DNA of 64,000 nucleotides from a virus. Position 1 is the stretch's first letter; every line of letters begins with the position of its first letter. Location: positions 26,352 through 90,351 of the IMG/VR virus record IMGVR_UViG_3300044986_000731; one strand, given 5' to 3'. The notes beneath the pieces were generated by a model that made no database searches, was not told where the DNA came from, and was given only the letters and a program-made list of their open reading frames with translations. This document shows positions 6,442 to 15,258 of the stretch, one piece after another. The translations under genes and the position numbers were made by a program.

Positions 6442-8937
6442 ATGCCGCAATTCCCGGTGCAGATCAAGCGGAGCGGAACGGCGTCCTCTGCGCCGACCTC
6501 GCTCTTACATGGCGAGTTGGCGATCAACTACAACGTCGCCGACGGCAAACTGTTCTGGAAGGACTCGTCGGACGTCATCCAGTCGTTCACCTTCCAGAGT
6601 TACGCGCTCGCGTCGCACTCTCACGATTCGTCCGGCATCACATCGACTGGCGTGACGAACGGCCACGTCCTGACGGCCAATGGAAGCGGAGGCGCGTCGT
6701 GGCAGGCACCGGCTGGCGGGGCGCCGTCAGGCGCTGCCGGCGGAGACCTGACGGGCACCTACCCTAACCCGCAGATCGCTGCGGGGGCGATTGTCACTGC
6801 GGACCTAGCCAATTCTGCGGTCACATACGCCAAAATCCAGAATGTCTCAGCGACAGACAGGCTGCTCGGGCGATCGTCAGCGGGGGCTGGCGTAATCGAA
6901 GAGGTGACCTGCACGAGTTTCGCGAGAAGTATTTTGGATGACGCTTCGGCGGCTGATGTCAGAACCACCATCTCGGTGCTTGCGACAAGCGGCGGCACGT
7001 TCACAGGGCCAGTAGAAATATCTACGGGCGCCACGAACAACAACTACAACGAAGGGCTGAGACTGACTGCCGCCAACAACGGATGGACCGGAATTACCTT
7101 TGCCGGCACAGGACTTAGCGGCGCGCCTACCAATGGATGGTTTGCGGCGAGAAACCCGTCCAATCAATTTATTATCTCACCAGCAGACAGTAACTCCACA
7201 ACCGGACTGACGCTCAACTCTGGTGGAAATGCGGCATGGCGAAACAACATCATGCTGCACGCAGGCAACTACAACTCCTACTCGCCGACGCTGACGGGAG
7301 GCGGGGCGAGTGGTACGTGGGCCATCTCCATCAGCGGCAGCGCCGCTCAACTCGGTGGCGTGACGGCTGCGAACTACTTCCGCGTGGACGGAAGTTACCC
7401 TAACGCCGACATGAACGTGCCGGTCGAGGGTTACTGGCACGTCGCGTCTAATGCGGCCAATCTTCCTGACGGGGCGCAGTACGGACATCGCTGGGACTAC
7501 GACCACGCTGGTGACGGCGTGTGGGTCGCGCAGTTCTACACGCCCACGTCAGGCGACGCCGGGATGTGGTTCCGCCAGCGTCGCGGCGGGACGTGGCAGA
7601 CGTGGCGGAAGTTTCTCGATTCGACCACCTACAACTCGTACTCGCCGACGTTGACGGGCGGCGGTGCCAGTGGTACGTGGACTATCAACGTGACGGGAAC
7701 CGCCGCCACAGCGACTCGCTCGACAATCCAAGACACGCGAGCGGCGCAGAGGACGCCCAACGACTACGACGATTTTCAAGCCAGTTACGAGTTCACGAAT
7801 CAGTTCACCGGCCTGCCCGATTGGCACACTGCATTCACGATGCAAGGCTGGCACAACGGATACGCCTCATGGCAAATCATTGGCCCCGCGTCCACGACGG
7901 CGCACGAGAACTTTTACCTGCGCAGCGGGATCAACACCACATGGAACTCCGTTCGCGCGATCCTTCATAGCGGGAACTACAACTCCTACTCGCCGACCCT
8001 CACGGGCGGCGGCGCGAGTGGTACGTGGGGGGTCAACGTCACCGGGACCGCAGCGAGCGAGACGCTGGCTACAGTGACTGGGCGAGGGGCGAGCACCTCG
8101 ACGAACATCACGACGACGGGCGCGATGTTCGCGAGCAACTGGTACCGCTCGTATGGAGCGACCGGGTGGTACAACGAGTCGTATGGCGGCGGCATCTGGA
8201 TGAGTGATTCCACGTATGTCCGCGTCTACAACAACAAGGTTTTCTACGCAGACAATTTTATTTGGTCTGGAACTGACGTTCGCGCCCCGATCTTCTACGA
8301 CTCGCAAAACACCGCATTCTATTGCGATCCCAACGGCACGAGCCGTATGTCGGGGATGAACATCGATAGTGTAGTAGTTCTCGGAGCGGACCTGTACGTA
8401 GGTGGGATAGGCATTGGGGGGACCACGTACAGTACTATCTCCATGAATGACGCGGATGAGGGCGCGCGGCAAATCCACTGCAACTCAAATCGAATTGGAT
8501 TCCTCACGCAAGCAGGCGGGTGGGGAGCGTGGTGCAACGACGACGGCAGTTGGGAGAGCGTGGGCCGTGTCACCGCAACGGAATTCTATGAGTCAGGCTT
8601 TGCGGGGAGGATTTTTGGCGCTAAGGCGTGGTGCATTCATTTTGGGAATACTAGTCCGACCTTGTTGGCGAACAGCAGCGGCAATGTCTCAAGCATTACA
8701 TACCGCAATACTGGCAGATATCGAGTCAACTTTTTGACGGGAATCCTTCCGACGGGTGCGGTTATGCTTGGAACAGCGTATGATGTTGTTAGTCCGGGCG
8801 ACAGTGCATCGGCAACAATGGTGAGAATAGGCCAGCGATACATCAGCAGCAGCCGATTGACCGGCATCGACTACGCGGTGTCAGTCGGCGGTGCGTATTC
8901 AGGCGCGCTAGATGTCGCTCTTATCGTTGTAGGGTAG
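6442..8937 (+). CDS. Long tail fibre with repeated and pyocin-knob-like segments
   Basis: 831 residues from ATG 6442. The N-terminus (VQIKRSGTASSAPTSLLHGELAINYN) matches the attachment domain of the preceding fibre. After a shaft (GGDLTGTYPNPQIAAGAI) come three copies of the segment NYNSYSPTLTGGGASGTW. They separate knob-like blocks such as WHVASNAANLPDGAQYGH with WFRQRRGGTWQTWRKFLDS, which is the pyocin-knob pattern. The C-terminal 250 residues are different and may be the receptor tip. The base composition of that end is visibly less GC-rich, which suggests exchange of the tip. Confidence 0.8.
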   Translation: MPQFPVQIKRSGTASSAPTSLLHGELAINYNVADGKLFWKDSSDVIQSFTFQSYALASHSHDSSGITSTGVTNGHVLTANGSGGASWQAPAGGAPSGAAGGDLTGTYPNPQIAAGAIVTADLANSAVTYAKIQNVSATDRLLGRSSAGAGVIEEVTCTSFARSILDDASAADVRTTISVLATSGGTFTGPVEISTGATNNNYNEGLRLTAANNGWTGITFAGTGLSGAPTNGWFAARNPSNQFIISPADSNSTTGLTLNSGGNAAWRNNIMLHAGNYNSYSPTLTGGGASGTWAISISGSAAQLGGVTAANYFRVDGSYPNADMNVPVEGYWHVASNAANLPDGAQYGHRWDYDHAGDGVWVAQFYTPTSGDAGMWFRQRRGGTWQTWRKFLDSTTYNSYSPTLTGGGASGTWTINVTGTAATATRSTIQDTRAAQRTPNDYDDFQASYEFTNQFTGLPDWHTAFTMQGWHNGYASWQIIGPASTTAHENFYLRSGINTTWNSVRAILHSGNYNSYSPTLTGGGASGTWGVNVTGTAASETLATVTGRGASTSTNITTTGAMFASNWYRSYGATGWYNESYGGGIWMSDSTYVRVYNNKVFYADNFIWSGTDVRAPIFYDSQNTAFYCDPNGTSRMSGMNIDSVVVLGADLYVGGIGIGGTTYSTISMNDADEGARQIHCNSNRIGFLTQAGGWGAWCNDDGSWESVGRVTATEFYESGFAGRIFGAKAWCIHFGNTSPTLLANSSGNVSSITYRNTGRYRVNFLTGILPTGAVMLGTAYDVVSPGDSASATMVRIGQRYISSSRLTGIDYAVSVGGAYSGALDVALIVVG
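7261..8028 (+). repeat. Three dispersed in-gene repeats in the tail fibre gene
   Basis: Near-identical segments of about 57 bases lie at about 7264-7320, 7624-7680 and 7972-8028. Each encodes NYNSYSPTLTGGGASGTW or close to it. The spacing is about 350 bases, so each copy heads one knob-like block. They are in frame and probably arose by duplication or recombination of fibre modules. Confidence 0.8.
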
Positions 8938-8942
8938 TTGCA

Positions 8943-9260
8943 ATGGCAGCAGTTATCGTCCACCCAGCGCCCGCTCCAGAACCCGGCGTGTGGGTCATTA
9001 TCCCGGCAACCGACTGCCCCCTCTCCATCGAGGAGATCGCAAGGAAAGACGTTCCCGCCGGGCTTCCGTACGTTTTCGTGGACACATCTGAACTGCCCGA
9101 CCCGGCGTATCGGGAGGCGTGGGATTGCGACTTCTCCGAGCCGGATGGATTCGGCATCGGCCACGAGGCGTGGTTTGCAGAGCAGGAGGCCAAGCGTGTC
9201 GAAAATGAGCATCAACCCGACGGTGGCGGCGGCGATAGACCAGCAGAACCACCGGCTTGA
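8943..9260 (+). CDS. Putative tail fibre assembly or accessory protein, 105 aa
   Basis: Lies 5 bases after the long fibre. The sequence has a pattern common in small phage proteins next to fibres: ARKDVPAGLPYVFVDTSELP, then YREAWDCDF. The C-terminus is Asp/Glu/Pro-rich. The position directly after a fibre and the pattern suggest a fibre chaperone or accessory protein. It overlaps the next gene by about 65 bases. Confidence 0.55.
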   Translation: MAAVIVHPAPAPEPGVWVIIPATDCPLSIEEIARKDVPAGLPYVFVDTSELPDPAYREAWDCDFSEPDGFGIGHEAWFAEQEAKRVENEHQPDGGGGDRPAEPPA

Positions 9261-9546
9261 AGTCGAGTCTTGGTTTGCGGACAGACTCGCGGAAGGCTAC
9301 GACGTTTCGGAACACGGGTTCCGTCTCGGCCTCAAGCAAGAGGACGTGACGCTGCTCACCGGCGCGTTCGTCCTTGCGAAAGAGGCGGCGGCGATTGGCA
9401 TGCCGGTGCCTCCGATCATCGACGCAGAAGGCAGGCCGCACACGCTCACGATCGAGCAACTTACTGCCGTCATGCTGGGATACGGGCATCATAGGGCGTC
9501 GCTGTCTGCCGAGTACGCATCGAGGCTCGACGAGGCGAGGCAGTGA
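9196..9546 (+). CDS. Hypothetical helical protein, 116 aa
   Basis: Read from GTG 9196 because AGGAGG at 9183-9188 gives ideal spacing; ATG 9205 is a weaker alternative. The protein is helical and acidic (QQNHRLEVESWFADRLAEGYDVSEH, KQEDVTLLTGAFVLAKEAAAIG). No family is recognised. It lies between a fibre-associated gene and a membrane protein gene, coupled to both by overlap. Confidence 0.55.
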   Translation: MSKMSINPTVAAAIDQQNHRLEVESWFADRLAEGYDVSEHGFRLGLKQEDVTLLTGAFVLAKEAAAIGMPVPPIIDAEGRPHTLTIEQLTAVMLGYGHHRASLSAEYASRLDEARQ

Positions 9547-9776
9547 TGGAGTCGCTCGCTCTGCTCGCCGCTGCGATCACAGCCACTGTGCTGCTTCTAG
9601 GCGCGATCGCATCCCTCCTGTCTGCCATCGGATGGAGGACTGCCGGCGCGATCGTCGGTGTGCTCGCGATGGTCGCAGCCGGCTCGCTCGGGTGGCGAGT
9701 TCCGCAGGCGTGGGCGATCTGGCTGCCGCCCCTGATTGCCGGTGCGTGGTCTTTCTGGCGGGGCCGCGACACTTAG
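9543..9776 (+). CDS. Small multi-pass membrane protein (holin candidate), 77 aa
   Basis: Starts GTG 9543 or ATG 9546, overlapping the previous stop. Almost the whole protein is hydrophobic, with two or three membrane segments (ALLAAAITATVLLLGAIASLL, AIVGVLAMVAAGSLGW, IWLPPLIAGAWSFW) and a short basic end (RGRDT). Its size and topology fit a class I or II holin. It is a second holin-type candidate besides 4049-4297, so one of the two may have another role. Confidence 0.5.
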   Translation: MMESLALLAAAITATVLLLGAIASLLSAIGWRTAGAIVGVLAMVAAGSLGWRVPQAWAIWLPPLIAGAWSFWRGRDT

Positions 9777-9828
9777 GGTCGATGTTTCACGTCCGGTAAC
9801 CTGATGGTGGTTCCCCGGAGGTGAGACA

Positions 9829-10179
9829 TTGGCGACCTACTCGGTCCTACCAGACACACTCGACGTAGTCTTCGTGCAGGGCGATGAACTCAGCCTGCTC
9901 TTAGACTTCGACCAAGACCTTTCCGGGTATGTTTTCGAGACCCGGATTATCGAAGTTCTGGGCGTCTCGGGCGGAAACGTGACGTCATATAACAACGTCA
10001 TGGTCTTCACGCAGACCATCGTGTCGCTCCCAGACGGACGCATCAATCTTTCGCTCACAGAGTTGCAGACGCAGTCCCTTAGCCTGACAGGCAACTATCG
10101 CTGGTTCATGCGATGGGTCGCGCCGGGGTTCATTACGCGGACTGTCCTGAGCGGAACCATCTCAGTGAGGAGTCCGTGA
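9829..10179 (+). CDS. Small tail/adhesin-associated protein, second copy of the duplicated module
   Basis: 116 residues from TTG 9829 with GGAGG at 9817-9821. Paralogue of 4298-4618: GDELSLLLDFDQDL, LTELQTQSLSLTGNYRWFMRW and RTVLSGTISV line up with the first copy. As there, it is directly followed by a fibre gene with an SGG-type start. It probably forms the base or connector of that fibre. Confidence 0.6.
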   Translation: MATYSVLPDTLDVVFVQGDELSLLLDFDQDLSGYVFETRIIEVLGVSGGNVTSYNNVMVFTQTIVSLPDGRINLSLTELQTQSLSLTGNYRWFMRWVAPGFITRTVLSGTISVRSP

Positions 10180-10180
10180 C

Positions 10181-12061
10181 ATGCCCGTGAGCGTCACAGC
10201 CGCGCCGTTGATCAACGTCTCTATCTCTGGAGGCATCGGGCCGGCAATTATCGTCGACGGCTCCGCGACGAGCGTCGTGGGCGTCATCGGCGTCAACCCA
10301 TTCATCGCCGGTCCGAACATCTCTCTGGCGACGTCGAGCCTCGGGATCACGATCTCGGCAGCGAATCCACCTGTTTCGAGCGTGCAGTCGAGGACAGGCA
10401 CGGTCGTCATCACGCTCGCGGACCTCACCGGGGCTGCGGCAGTCCACACACACGGGACTGCGAGCATCACAGGCCTGACCGCCGCGATCGTCGCGAACTC
10501 GCCGGTCTCCAGCGTGCAGTCGAGGACCGGAGACGTCGTCCTCACCCTTGCAGACCTCACGGGGGCTGCGGCAGTCCACACGCACGCGACGAGCGATGTG
10601 GTTGGTTTGACCACGGCGATCTCGGCGAACTCCCCCGTGTCCAGCGTTCAGTCGAGGACAGGGGCAGTGGTGCTGACCCTTGCCGACCTCACCGGCGCAG
10701 CGGCAGTCCACACACACTCGACGAGCGACGTGGTGGGGCTGACCACGGCGATCTCGGCGAACTCGCCCGTGTCCAGTGTTCAGTCGAGGACAGGGGCTGT
10801 GGTTTTGTCGCTCGCCGACTTTACTGGCGCTGCGGCCATTCACACGCACTCCACGAACGATGTTGTCGGGCTGACCACCATCCCGAGCGTCGTCTCGGTG
10901 AACGGCATCACGGGCAAGCCCACGATCGTGGCCGGAAATGGCGTGACGGTCAGCACGTCAGGGTCGAACATCACGATCGAGTCTGGCAGTGGGCTGCCGT
11001 CGCAGGGAGGAAACGCCGACAGAGTCTTGGCGACCGACGGCACGTCGGCAGTCTGGGCCACGAGGTACAGCATCGTCGACCCGGTGATCGTGCAGGGAGA
11101 TGGAGTCACGATCACACGGGACACGACGAGCGGAAGCATCACGATCGAGGCTGCCGGCGGGACGTCAGGTGTCACACTCGGCAGTGGCACGCCTCAGCCT
11201 CTCGGAGTGGCTGCCTCCGGGTCTAGTTCTCTTGCGTCACGGCAAGACCACGTCCATCAACTGCCGACGATCGCCGACATCACGGCGGCGGCTGCCTCGC
11301 ACACCCACCTCGCTGCGAGCGTGACTGATCTGACCACGGTCGCCAATGTCGTCTCTGTCAATGGGCAGACTGGCGTCGTGACAGTGACTGGCGGCTCGGG
11401 GTCTACGGCGGCTTCTGTATCGACCAAGACTCCAACCTTGAACCCGTCCAACGACTACGACGCAGGCACCACCGACGTCGTGCGAGTCGACCCGACGACG
11501 AGCATCACGCTCACAGGCCTCGCTGGAGGGGCGTCTGGCGTGGTGAAACTGCTCGTCAACGTGAGCACGAACGACGTGCTGCTCTCGTCGTCGAACACGA
11601 ACAGCAGTTCCACGAATCGGTTCTTGTTCACGGGCACAGAGCGAGTGCTCGGAGAGAATGACTCGGCGTCGACGTTCTACGATGCGACCAGTTCGAGGTG
11701 GAGGCTCGTCGGGCACGAGCCGGCCGGTCCTCCGCTGCTCTGGACCGGGGTCACGATCAACACAAACCTCAACAACTACTCGATGGGCACGGCGACAGTG
11801 CTGCTCGCGTATGTCGTTGGGTCGAGGCAGATCACGGGCTTTTCGGGCGGTGCCGAGAACAGGGCCATTCGAGTCGTGAATGCCTCGACGAACTCACTAA
11901 CGCTCGTGCACAACAGCAATTCCAGCGACCTCAGCAACAGGCTCCTGATCGACACGGGCACTGATCGCACCCTCGACGAGAACGATCAGGCGGAACTCCT
12001 CTACGACCCGATCACGATGCGGTGGAGGGTGACGCCGTGCTGCGGCCAGCCCAGCAGTTGA
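10181..12061 (+). CDS. Tail fibre with four tandem 44-residue repeats
   Basis: 626 residues from ATG 10181. After a short N-terminal region (INVSISGGIGPAIIVDG), four tandem repeats carry PVSSVQSRTGxVVLTLADLT followed by GAAAVHTH, a motif widespread in tail-fibre shafts. The middle resembles shaft segments (GNADRVLATDGTSAVWA). The C-terminal 180 residues contain two related Asn/Ser-rich blocks (NRFLFTGTERVLGENDSAS and NRLLIDTGTDRTLDENDQA), each followed by a YDxxxxRWR end, so a second duplication is present. It is likely a receptor-binding fibre. Confidence 0.75.
   Translation: MPVSVTAAPLINVSISGGIGPAIIVDGSATSVVGVIGVNPFIAGPNISLATSSLGITISAANPPVSSVQSRTGTVVITLADLTGAAAVHTHGTASITGLTAAIVANSPVSSVQSRTGDVVLTLADLTGAAAVHTHATSDVVGLTTAISANSPVSSVQSRTGAVVLTLADLTGAAAVHTHSTSDVVGLTTAISANSPVSSVQSRTGAVVLSLADFTGAAAIHTHSTNDVVGLTTIPSVVSVNGITGKPTIVAGNGVTVSTSGSNITIESGSGLPSQGGNADRVLATDGTSAVWATRYSIVDPVIVQGDGVTITRDTTSGSITIEAAGGTSGVTLGSGTPQPLGVAASGSSSLASRQDHVHQLPTIADITAAAASHTHLAASVTDLTTVANVVSVNGQTGVVTVTGGSGSTAASVSTKTPTLNPSNDYDAGTTDVVRVDPTTSITLTGLAGGASGVVKLLVNVSTNDVLLSSSNTNSSSTNRFLFTGTERVLGENDSASTFYDATSSRWRLVGHEPAGPPLLWTGVTINTNLNNYSMGTATVLLAYVVGSRQITGFSGGAENRAIRVVNASTNSLTLVHNSNSSDLSNRLLIDTGTDRTLDENDQAELLYDPITMRWRVTPCCGQPSS
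10370..10897 (+). repeat. Four tandem 132-bp repeats in the fibre gene
   Basis: Copies begin at 10370, 10502, 10634 and 10766, an exact 132-base period that keeps frame. Copies 3 and 4 are the most alike, which suggests recent expansion. Copy number could vary between relatives and alter shaft length. Confidence 0.85.
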
Positions 12062-13161
12062 TTGGTTCGCGAATCGTCTCCGTGTGCTCCCGCCTCGCGA
12101 GGGCACCTCTCTCTGGGAAGACGCTCTCGGCGAGGCAGCGTGTCGTCGACTCGCTCGGATGCGACGAGCGGCTGCCGCAATGGATCGCAGAGGAGGCCGA
12201 GAAGCGTGGATACTCGCTGTCAGACGACGCGATCTCTCGGATTATCGCCATTGCCAGCCGCCGCCGAGGTGGTGGCTACTGGAAGTCGAAGCGGCAAGAC
12301 CTCTCGGTCGTGATGTGCCACTACAACCCAGCAAGATGGGAGACGACTCCGAGACTGCTCTACGAGACATGCGAATCGGTCGTCGAGGCAGGCATCTCGC
12401 CTCTGGTCTTGCAGGTCACATTGCCCGGGCAGTCGCCCGCTGCCGTGCCTGATGGCGTTCAGAGCGTCTATTTCGAGAGCGATTCTGTGCTCTTCCTCAA
12501 AGAGAATCTCTGGAACATCGCCTACAGAATGACGACGACCCCGAAGGTACTTTTCCTCGACGGGGACGTGCTCTTCACTCGCAGGGACTTGTTTGACGCT
12601 GTGAGCGAGAGCCTCGACGAGAAAGACGTGATCCAGCCGTATGCGATCGCAACGTGGCTCGATCGCGATGGCAAGATCGACCTCGTCCGCGAGCCTTCGG
12701 TTCAGGCAATCGAGCGTGGCGAGCAGCCGCTCCTCGGAAGGTACCACCCGGGCTTCGCGTGGGCGATGACTCGCGAGTTCTTCGATCGCTGCGGGGGGTT
12801 CTATGAGCGGCACCCGATGGGCGGCGGAGACGCTGCTTTCGTGTTCGCGATGACTCCCGGCGTGCCGAAATTACCGAAGAGCGACTCGCACGCATTCGCA
12901 GAGACGCAGTCGTACAAGTCATATCGCGAGAAGATGCTCTCGCTGAAGCCGGCCGTCGGCTACATCGCAGGGACTGTGTATCACAAGTGGCACGGGACTC
13001 GCGAAAATAGAAAATACGAGGAGCGATACAAGTACATGCCGAGGATGGTCAACGGCGAGTATCCTCTCGCGAACCGCGAGGACGGGCTTCTCGTCTGGGA
13101 GTCGCGAGAGCACAGCGACCTCGCGTTTCGGTACTTCGTTGGACGTCAGGAGGACGGATGA
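12037..13161 (+). CDS. Putative glycosyltransferase (GT-A-like)
   Basis: About 374 residues from GTG 12037, chosen because GGAGGG lies 7 bases upstream; GTG 12022 is the alternative. It overlaps the fibre gene end. Residues about 90-110 (DLSVVMCHYNPARW) begin the sugar-nucleotide-binding half. KVLFLDGDVLF has the DxD motif at Asp175 and Asp177. Later come YHPGFAWAMTREFFDRCGGF and YHKWHG, typical acceptor-side features of GT2-like enzymes. It sits between a fibre gene and a methyltransferase gene, so it may modify the fibre or its receptor. Confidence 0.65.
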   Translation: MLRPAQQLIGSRIVSVCSRLARAPLSGKTLSARQRVVDSLGCDERLPQWIAEEAEKRGYSLSDDAISRIIAIASRRRGGGYWKSKRQDLSVVMCHYNPARWETTPRLLYETCESVVEAGISPLVLQVTLPGQSPAAVPDGVQSVYFESDSVLFLKENLWNIAYRMTTTPKVLFLDGDVLFTRRDLFDAVSESLDEKDVIQPYAIATWLDRDGKIDLVREPSVQAIERGEQPLLGRYHPGFAWAMTREFFDRCGGFYERHPMGGGDAAFVFAMTPGVPKLPKSDSHAFAETQSYKSYREKMLSLKPAVGYIAGTVYHKWHGTRENRKYEERYKYMPRMVNGEYPLANREDGLLVWESREHSDLAFRYFVGRQEDG

Positions 13162-13709
13162 GCACGTACACGGCGGACTGGTTTTCGTACTCGATTCCTG
13201 TCTGGAAGAACGTCGTCGTCCCGAATCTGCGTCAGGGAGCCGGAAGAAAGTTTCTTGAACTTGGCTCATACGAGGGGCGATCGGCCGAGTGGCTGCTCGA
13301 CAACGTCATGTCGCCGGGGGACGAACTGACGTGCGTTGATATCTGGAGATCAGACGACGCTGAGAAAAGATTCGACGAAAACGTCGGCGACCGAGTCAAG
13401 AAAGTGAAGCGAGACGGAACGCAGGCACTGCTCTCTCTCGTGCAGATGGGCGAGAAGTTCGACTGCATCTATATCGACGGCGACCACAACGGCCGGGTCG
13501 TCCTCGAAAACGCCGTGATCGCGTGGATGCTGCTGCCAATTGGCGGAGTCATGGTGTTCGACGACTATCGCTATGCCGTGCCCATGCAGTACTCGATGGG
13601 TTCGATCGACACTCGGTTTGGGATCGATGCGTTCCTCGACTGCTACACGCTGAAAATTCGCGTGCTGCATAAGACCGCGCAGGTTGTCATCGTGAGGTGT
13701 GAGCAATGA
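13158..13709 (+). CDS. Class I SAM-dependent methyltransferase-like protein
   Basis: 183 residues from ATG 13158 (ATGA overlap). The SAM-binding half is visible: KFLELGSYEGRSAEWLL (motif I region), LTCVDIWRSDD (acidic end of strand 2), FDCIYIDGDHNGRVVLENA and GGVMVFDDYRY. This is the pattern of the Methyltransf_24 group that acts on sugars or small molecules. Coupled to the glycosyltransferase upstream, it could methylate a glycan. The substrate is inferred only from context. Confidence 0.65.
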   Translation: MSTYTADWFSYSIPVWKNVVVPNLRQGAGRKFLELGSYEGRSAEWLLDNVMSPGDELTCVDIWRSDDAEKRFDENVGDRVKKVKRDGTQALLSLVQMGEKFDCIYIDGDHNGRVVLENAVIAWMLLPIGGVMVFDDYRYAVPMQYSMGSIDTRFGIDAFLDCYTLKIRVLHKTAQVVIVRCEQ

Positions 13710-14050
13710 TGAAAATGCTGCTGCTTCGCCCGTCGCAGGGTGTGCCGAAGGCACCTGACAGGATTCAGCCCATCACGGCGAGCGGGTGGTCTGGGCTTGC
13801 CGTGGAGTACGATCCTCTGACTGGTCCGGCGACGAGCGACGTGACGTTCACCGTTGGGGTCGCCGGGACGTTTCGTCTTGCCGGGTACACGCAGACAGGG
13901 TGGACGGTCAGGAAGAACGGAACCGTGCTCCACTCCGAGGCTGATTCTTTCCCATACGGGACTGTCGCGGTCGCGGTCGGAGACCTGATCAGACTGACAT
14001 CGTCGAGCGGCAACTTCGCAGCCGGCTACATCGAGGTCTGGATCGAGTGA
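13706..14050 (+). CDS. Hypothetical beta-rich protein, 114 aa
   Basis: Starts ATG 13706 (ATGA overlap). The sequence is a beta-rich domain with alternating Thr/Val (TSDVTFTVGVAGTFRLAGYT, GTVAVAVGDLIRLTSSSG) that looks like a small jelly-roll or C1q/TNF-like domain. It may be a small virion or fibre-tip protein. No family assignment is made. Confidence 0.5.
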   Translation: MMKMLLLRPSQGVPKAPDRIQPITASGWSGLAVEYDPLTGPATSDVTFTVGVAGTFRLAGYTQTGWTVRKNGTVLHSEADSFPYGTVAVAVGDLIRLTSSSGNFAAGYIEVWIE

Positions 14051-14367
14051 TGCCGAAGAGACTCGAATTCCATCGCGCGAAGAAACCCCGCTACCGCGAA
14101 GGACGCCCCTCGTCGTTCGCCCGGGGCTATGGAGGCCCCGAGTGGTCGAGCCTCCGCCGGCAGGTGCTCATCAGGGACGCATGGCAATGCAGGCAGTGTG
14201 GGAAGATTTGCGAAGATGGGGGAGATGCACAGGTTGACCACATTTTGGCAAAACGGGCAGGTGGGGCAGACTCGCTAGACAACCTCCAGACGCTGTGCAG
14301 GCGGTGCCACGGAAAGAAGACGAAATGCGATCTGAGGGGCCTAGCAGGCCCTGAGAAGGCCACTTAG
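14047..14367 (+). CDS. HNH endonuclease
   Basis: 106 residues from GTG 14047 or ATG 14050. The HNH core reads CRQCGKICEDGGDAQVDHIL, then DSLDNLQTLCRRCHGKKT, with two zinc-binding CxxC pairs, the HNH His at VDHI and the Asn at LDNLQ. HNH proteins beside terminase genes are common in HK97-like cos phages, where they assist terminase in cutting concatemers. Here it directly precedes the repeat-rich gap and the terminase pair. The N-terminus is strongly basic and may bind DNA. Confidence 0.85.
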   Translation: MMPKRLEFHRAKKPRYREGRPSSFARGYGGPEWSSLRRQVLIRDAWQCRQCGKICEDGGDAQVDHILAKRAGGADSLDNLQTLCRRCHGKKTKCDLRGLAGPEKAT

Positions 14368-14417
14368 GGTCTGGTGGCTATCCTGACACCCCTGAGACCA
14401 TCGGGCTTTATAGGCCC

Positions 14418-14633
14418 GGGACCAGCCCTCTCTCGTTTTTCGAGAACCTCTGGTCCCCTCTAAGTCCCTGTCAGCATTGGACTTACGACGACTGGGACCA
14501 AAAAATCGATTTTTTCGGGCGCGTACGCACACGGAAAAAAGTCGTGGTCCCTTGGTCCCCGGTCCCAGCAGCGCGTAAGTGCTTGATTTACAAGGACTTA
14601 GGTGGGGACCACCCAAAAAAGTTGACTGGTCCC
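14418..14633. repeat. Cluster of TGGTCCC/GGGACCA heptamers
   Basis: Copies in one or other orientation are at 14418-14424, 14451-14457, 14494-14500, 14545-14551, 14553-14559, 14605-14611 and 14627-14633, plus CGGTCCC at 14560-14566. GGACTTA/TAAGTCC is interspersed at 14461-14467, 14479-14485 and 14594-14600. Such clustered short repeats resemble iterons or terminase recognition sites. Confidence 0.7.
14500..14515. repeat. Perfect AT-rich palindrome
   Basis: AAAAAATCGATTTTTT is a perfect 16-base palindrome in an otherwise GC-rich genome. It abuts a GGGACCA copy. It could be an easily melted or bent element of an origin or packaging site. Confidence 0.7.
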
Positions 14634-14902
14634 TTTCATAAGGATGACAGATATCTTCCATAAGTGATTCTGGGGTCTGGAATCGAGGTCAGGAGGGGGT
14701 CGTTTTCGCGTGTGCACACGCACGCGAGCGCGAGACTTCGCGTGGTCCCTCTCACGAATCCTCTGTTTTTCCCGGGAAATACAAATCGCTTAGTACGCGG
14801 GCGTGATCACATACACACACACGCGCGCCTGCGAGGGGGTGGAGGAGGCAGGAGCGCGGGCAGGAGGCAGGCACCTGAGTGATCGCAGGGTCTCCTGTGA
14901 TC

Positions 14903-15059
14903 GCGCGGCAGCGCGGCAGGAACAAAATCTTCCTGCCGCGCTTCCTGCCGCGCATAAAACCCCGGAAAATGCGACACTTTCTCACGCGCGCGGCAGCGCG
15001 GCAGCAAAAACCAGATTTTTTCTTCGCGCGTGTCGCGAATTTTTTTCTTCCTGCCGCGC
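14903..15059. repeat. Repeated GCGCGGCAG / CTGCCGCGC arms with a strong hairpin
   Basis: GCGCGGCAGGAA at 14911-14922 pairs perfectly with TTCCTGCCGCGC at 14930-14941, leaving a 7-base loop. The right arm recurs at 14942-14953 and 15048-15059. The left arm core GCGCGGCAG recurs at 14903-14911, and twice more around 14988-15004. Several alternative stem-loops or protein-binding dyads are therefore possible. No T-run follows, so a simple terminator is unlikely. Confidence 0.7.
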
Positions 15060-15153
15060 CTCGCCCAGACACACAAAGCATCACGCGAGAAGCGATCGCG
15101 AAGGCGAGGCGACCTCGCAGAGCCTTTAGGTTTCGCGCGATCAAACTCACTCG

Positions 15154-15258
15154 TTTGCAGAACCTCCAAGGTTTTGCAAAGCCCTCGCGAGTCTCGTTTG
15201 CAGAACCTCCAAGGTTTTGCAAAACCTCGCGTTTGCAGAACCTCCAAGGTTTTGCAAA
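15154..15258. repeat. Three copies of a 27-bp imperfect palindrome upstream of the terminase
   Basis: The same 27-base unit lies at 15154-15180, 15197-15223 and 15232-15258. Its arms TTTGCAGAACCT and AAGGTTTTGCAAA are inverted repeats with one mismatch. The copies are separated by 16 and 8 bases rich in CTCGCGAG. The unit spacing of 43 and 35 bases is irregular, so it is not a CRISPR array. The exact conservation in non-coding DNA points to a protein-binding site, for example for terminase or a replication initiator. Confidence 0.85.

Noticed and set aside
15154-15258. CRISPR array
   Set aside because: Only three units with 16 and 8 base gaps, far too short for spacers; no cas genes nearby.
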